Assembly: GCA_046728935.1 (NCBI GenBank)
Contig: JBKPFS010000044.1
Coordinates: forward strand, 1-18,559
Length of the DNA stretch: 18,559 nucleotides
Origin: DATAFO01 sp046728935
GTDB taxonomy: Bacteria > Actinomycetota > Thermoleophilia > Solirubrobacterales > 70-9
Reading direction: 5' to 3'
A program made the translations under genes and the position numbers. Below are positions 14,353 through 18,559 of this stretch, piece after piece. A model generated the notes under the pieces. That model did no database searches. It was not told the origin of the DNA and saw nothing but the letters and a program-made list of their open reading frames with translations. Within the stretch, counting starts at the first letter, position 1. Each line of letters opens with the position of its first letter.

Positions 14353-15353
14353 GCGATTCCGACGCCTACGCCCGTGCCGGGGTCAGCCAGCGCCGGGCCG
14401 ACGCCGCGGTGGAGGCGCTGGTCGGCGAGCTGAGCCGGATCGATCCCGGGCGTCCGTCCAGGGTCGTTCCGCTCCACGGTCACTACGCGAGCGTCATCCG
14501 CCTCGACGATGAGCGCGGGCTGGCGATGGCGACGGACGGCGTGGGGACGAAGATGGTCGTCGCCGAGCGGCTCGGGCGCTTCGACACGATCGGAATCGAC
14601 TGCGTGGCGATGAACGTGAACGACATCGTCTGCGTCGGCGCCGAGCCGGTCGCGATGCTCGACTTCATCCTCTGCCGGGAGGCGAGCGCCGAGGTCTGCG
14701 GCCAGATCGGGGCGGGGCTCCGGGCCGGCGCCGAGCGGGCGGGGATCGAGATCCCGGGCGGCGAGATCGCCCAGGTCGACGACCTCGTGACGGGTTGGGA
14801 GCTCTCCGGAAGCGCGATCGGGCTCGTCGCCCTGGACGCGATCGTGACCGGGGACCGCGTCGAGCCCGGTGACGCGGTGATCGGCCTCCCCTCCTCCGGA
14901 CTTCACTCCAACGGCTATACGCTCGCGCGCAGGGTGCTGGCCGAGATCCCGGACGACGACGATCGCCTCTCCAGACCGCTCGGTGAGGTGCTGCTCGAGC
15001 CGACCGAGATCTACGTGCGCCCCGTGCTCGAGCTGCTTGGCTCGCCGGTGGACGTGCGCGGCCTCGCCCACATCACGGGCGACGGGCTGCGCAACTTGCT
15101 TCGCCTCCGCGCCGAGGTCGGGTACGAGATCGACGACCCGCTGCCGGTTCCCGCGGTCTTCGAGCTGATCCGCGAGCTCGGCGAGGTGGCCGAGGACGAG
15201 ATGTACGAGGTCTTCAACATGGGCTGTGGCTTCTGCTGCGTCGTCGCCGCGGCCGACGAGGAGGCCGCCCTGGAGCTCCTCCGCCGCCACTACCCCGACG
15301 CGAAGCGGATCGGCCGCGCCACGGAACGAACCGGTACCGTCGAGCGAGCCTGA
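14349..15353 (+). CDS. purM: Phosphoribosylformylglycinamidine cyclo-ligase (AIR synthase), archaeal-like
   Basis: The 334-residue enzyme closes the imidazole ring in purine synthesis (FGAM plus ATP to AIR), in the cytosol. Family motifs are DAYARAGVS near the start, ATDGVGTK at 61-68, GIDCVAMNVND at 82-92 and GAEP at 97-100, GGE at 137-139, SSGLHSNGYTLARRV, and a late AHITGDGLRNLLR. Spacing and the text between motifs (GHYASVIR, AMLDF, EMYEVFNMGCGFCCVV) look closer to archaeal PurM than to the E. coli type, which has LFFLDY and the GGETAEMPG loop. Here the loop is GGEIAQVDDL. This comparison is from memory. It overlaps uppP by four bases and the PfpI gene follows after one base, so all are likely one operon. 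Confidence 0.9.
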   Translation: MSDSDAYARAGVSQRRADAAVEALVGELSRIDPGRPSRVVPLHGHYASVIRLDDERGLAMATDGVGTKMVVAERLGRFDTIGIDCVAMNVNDIVCVGAEPVAMLDFILCREASAEVCGQIGAGLRAGAERAGIEIPGGEIAQVDDLVTGWELSGSAIGLVALDAIVTGDRVEPGDAVIGLPSSGLHSNGYTLARRVLAEIPDDDDRLSRPLGEVLLEPTEIYVRPVLELLGSPVDVRGLAHITGDGLRNLLRLRAEVGYEIDDPLPVPAVFELIRELGEVAEDEMYEVFNMGCGFCCVVAAADEEAALELLRRHYPDAKRIGRATERTGTVERA

Positions 15354-15354
15354 G

Positions 15355-15981
15355 ATGCGAATCGCGATCCTGATCTTCGACAAGCTCACCGCGCTCGACG
15401 CGGTCGGCCCCTACGAGGTGCTGTCGCGGCTGCCCGGGGCCGAGGTCAGCTTCGTCGCCAAGGAGGCCGGGCCGAAGCGGACGGATACCGGGGCGCTGGG
15501 TGTCAGCGCCGACATCGCGCTCGGCGACCTTCCGGATCCCGAGATCGTCCTCGTACCGGGCGGCGAGGGGAATCGCCCGTTGATGAAGGACAACGAGGTG
15601 CTCGATTGGCTGCGCTCGGCCCACGAGGGCAGCACGTGGACGACGTCCGTGTGCACCGGCTCGCTACTGCTCGGCGCCGCCGGGATCCTCGAGGGCCTTC
15701 GGGCGACGAGCCACTGGGCCTACCGCGAGCGGCTGCGCGAGTTCGGTGCCGAGCCGGTCGCCGAGCGGGTGGTTCAGGACGGCAAGGTGATCACCGCGGC
15801 GGGCGTCTCGGCCGGGATCGACATGGGGCTGACCCTCGCCGCCGAGGTCGCGGGCGAGGACGTCGCCAAGGCGATCCAGCTCGGGATCGAATACGACCCG
15901 TCCCCACCGTTCGACGCCGGCTCGCCGGAGAAGGCGCCGGCCCCGCTGGTCGACTTCGTGCGCAACCTCGAATTGGGCTAG
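15355..15981 (+). CDS. DJ-1/PfpI family protein, isonitrile hydratase-like
   Basis: This 208-residue single-domain protein has the DJ-1/PfpI class I glutaminase-like fold. The nucleophile elbow is SVCTGSLLLGAAG at 98-110 with Cys100. The opening RIAILIFDKLTALDAVGPYEVL carries Asp15, in the position of the catalytic Asp of isonitrile hydratase (InhA), and LVPGGEGNRPLM follows at about 66-77. ATSHWAYRERL after the elbow is also InhA-like. Members include hydratases, chaperone or deglycase-like proteins and regulators with added DNA-binding domains; here there is no extra domain. The ATG at 15355 is one base after the purM stop. Longer frames upstream overlap purM. The physiological substrate is unknown. 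Confidence 0.85.
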   Translation: MRIAILIFDKLTALDAVGPYEVLSRLPGAEVSFVAKEAGPKRTDTGALGVSADIALGDLPDPEIVLVPGGEGNRPLMKDNEVLDWLRSAHEGSTWTTSVCTGSLLLGAAGILEGLRATSHWAYRERLREFGAEPVAERVVQDGKVITAAGVSAGIDMGLTLAAEVAGEDVAKAIQLGIEYDPSPPFDAGSPEKAPAPLVDFVRNLELG

Positions 15982-16026
15982 CGGTCCGACTTCGCGCCGA
16001 GCGCCATCCTGCACGGAGCGGACCGC
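15981..16026 (+). terminator. Inverted repeat after the dedA-uppP-purM-pfpI operon
   Basis: GCGGTCCG (15981-15988, beginning at the last base of the stop codon) pairs perfectly with CGGACCGC (16019-16026) across a 30-base loop. The position right after the last operon gene suggests termination. The loop is long and no T-run follows, so support is moderate to weak. Confidence 0.35.
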
Positions 16027-16028
16027 GA

Positions 16029-16042
16029 GCCGGGATCCCGGC
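16029..16042. promoter_or_regulatory. 14-bp perfect palindrome upstream of the kinase gene
   Basis: GCCGGGATCCCGGC reads the same on both strands. It lies 28 bases before the kinase ATG and covers the place where a -35 would fall (16032-16037) for the GATAAT -10. It may be an operator half-overlapping the promoter. A contribution to termination of the upstream operon is an alternative. Confidence 0.45.
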
Positions 16043-16054
16043 GCGAGGGTTGAA

Positions 16055-16060
16055 GATAAT
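16055..16060 (+). promoter_or_regulatory. Candidate -10 element of the kinase gene
   Basis: GATAAT (5 of 6 match to TATAAT) is located ten bases before the ATG at 16071, implying a leader of only a few bases. The GGTGG just before the ATG could otherwise serve as a ribosome site for a longer transcript. Confidence 0.45.
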
Positions 16061-16070
16061 CGGTGGATAG

Positions 16071-17581
<1,511 letters not shown>

Positions 17582-17585
<4 letters not shown>

Positions 17586-18559
17586 AAGCGGTACTCGCGC
17601 TCGCGTCGGTGGCGGTCCACGGCGAGGCGGACGAGCTGGTCGCAGAGCTCCGGGTAGCCGACCCCGGTGGCCTCGAAGAGCTTGCCGAAGACGCTGGTCG
17701 AGGTGAAGCCGGGGATCGTGTTGATCTCGTTCACCAGCACCTCGGACTCGTCGACAACGAAGAAGTCGCAGCGGGCGAGCCCGGTGGCGCCGATCGCCTT
17801 GAACACCCGGGCGGCGAGCTCGCGCACGCGCTCGACGGTGGCGTCGTCGAACGGCGCCGGGACGACCAGCTCCATCCCGCCCTCCGCGTACTTGGACTCG
17901 AAGTCGTACCAGTCGGATGCCCGGGTGACGATCTCGCCGGGAAGCGAGGTCTCGACGGACTCGTCCTCGCCGATGCCCGCGTTGCCGATCACCGAGCACT
18001 CGACCTCGCGCCCGCCGGCGTCCGCCTCGACGATCACCCGCGGGTCGTGGCGGCGCGCGTTCTCGATCGCCTCCTCGAGCTCCCGCTCCGGGTTCGACAC
18101 CCGGGAGATGCCGACGCTCGAGCCGAGGCGCGAGGGCTTCACCCACAGCGGCCTGCCCATCGCCGCGACGTGCTCGCGCCACCCGTCCTCGCCCACCTCG
18201 GTGAACTCCACCTGCGGCAGGCCCGCGAACGCGCACAGGCGCTTGAAGATCAGCTTGTCCATCGCGACCGCGGCGGCGAGCACGTTGGGGCCGGCGTAGG
18301 CGACGTCGAGGCATTCGAGCAGCCCCTGCACGGTCCCGTCCTCGCCGAAGGGCCCGTGGAGGACGGGGAAGGCGACGTCGGCGTCGAGTAGGCCCGCCGC
18401 CGGCCGCAGGTCGATCTCGGCGCCGTCGCTCCGCCAGCGCCCGTCGCGCTCGATCAACACCTCGACGACCTCGTGGCCGGCCTCGCGCAGGCCGGCGGCC
18501 ACGGAGGCGCCGGATTGGAGCGAGATCTCGTGCTCGCTCGAGCGCCCGCCGTAGATCAC
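17582..18559 (-). CDS. ddl: D-alanine--D-alanine ligase, partial (first residues off window)
   Basis: This ATP-grasp enzyme joins two D-alanines for the peptidoglycan precursor stem peptide, in the cytosol. The visible 325 residues start within the family's N-terminal signature: YGGRSSEHEISL is normally preceded by about five to ten residues, which lie past the right edge. The GTG at the edge codes for an internal Val. Other signatures are LHGPFGEDGTVQG from about residue 67, AGPNVLAAAVAMDK, KPSRLGSSVGIS at 141-152, and the Mg-ATP site NEINTIPGFTSTSVF near the C-terminus. The protein looks intact and nearly full length. It converges on the kinase gene with stop codons sharing bases 17583-17584. 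Confidence 0.95.

Noticed and set aside
12783..15353. 856-codon plus-strand frame covering dedA, uppP and purM
   Set aside because: Only its last part, from 14349, is PurM. The first 500 or so codons are an Arg/Pro-rich out-of-frame reading of dedA and uppP, so it is not a fusion.

Overview
The window is GC-rich, tightly packed bacterial DNA, and its gene content fits a high-GC, single-membrane (monoderm) actinobacterium. The pointers are LytR_C-domain membrane proteins, a PknB-like Ser/Thr kinase with a non-PASTA ectodomain, GTG and TTG starts, and -10-like hexamers placed only 7-12 bases before start codons, as expected for leaderless or near-leaderless transcripts. Combined with an archaeal-looking PurM this makes me think of the Thermoleophilia (Solirubrobacterales/Gaiellales), but that placement is an inference. 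No tRNA, rRNA, CRISPR array, insertion sequence or phage gene was seen.

Left edge (1-1618, all minus): three genes of GNAT-like fold in a row, namely two small GNAT acetyltransferases and a truncated FemAB/BioF2-like transferase that runs off the window. A long inverted repeat at 1693-1737 separates them from the next block.

Cell-surface polysaccharide block (1775-12740, mostly minus): in transcription order it holds a PglF/CapD-type UDP-sugar 4,6-dehydratase, two tandem membrane proteins with LytR_C domains, a small membrane-anchored FlgD-Ig-like protein, an O-antigen ligase/polymerase-like membrane protein, a Wzx-type flippase, then a GT4 and a GT2 glycosyltransferase and a monotopic PglC-like phosphoglycosyl transferase. 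One further GT2 gene (4640-5608) lies on the opposite strand inside the block. Together these can make a nucleotide sugar, prime a lipid carrier, extend the glycan, flip it and polymerise or ligate it. No Wzz, Wza or LCP transferase is present in the window. Several gene pairs overlap by four bases (ATGA or TTGA), so the block looks translationally coupled.

Right block (12847-15981, plus): dedA, uppP, purM and a DJ-1/PfpI gene form a likely operon diverging from the dehydratase. DedA and UppP both act on undecaprenyl carriers, so this side plausibly recycles the lipid carrier that the polysaccharide block consumes. The shared 106-bp divergent promoter region contains a perfect 13-bp inverted repeat.

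Right edge: a receptor Ser/Thr kinase (plus, 16071-17585) with a discoidin-like extracellular domain converges on a D-alanine--D-alanine ligase (minus, 5' end cut by the window edge). Their stop codons overlap. The whole window therefore concerns the cell envelope, except for purM, the PfpI gene and perhaps the GNATs.
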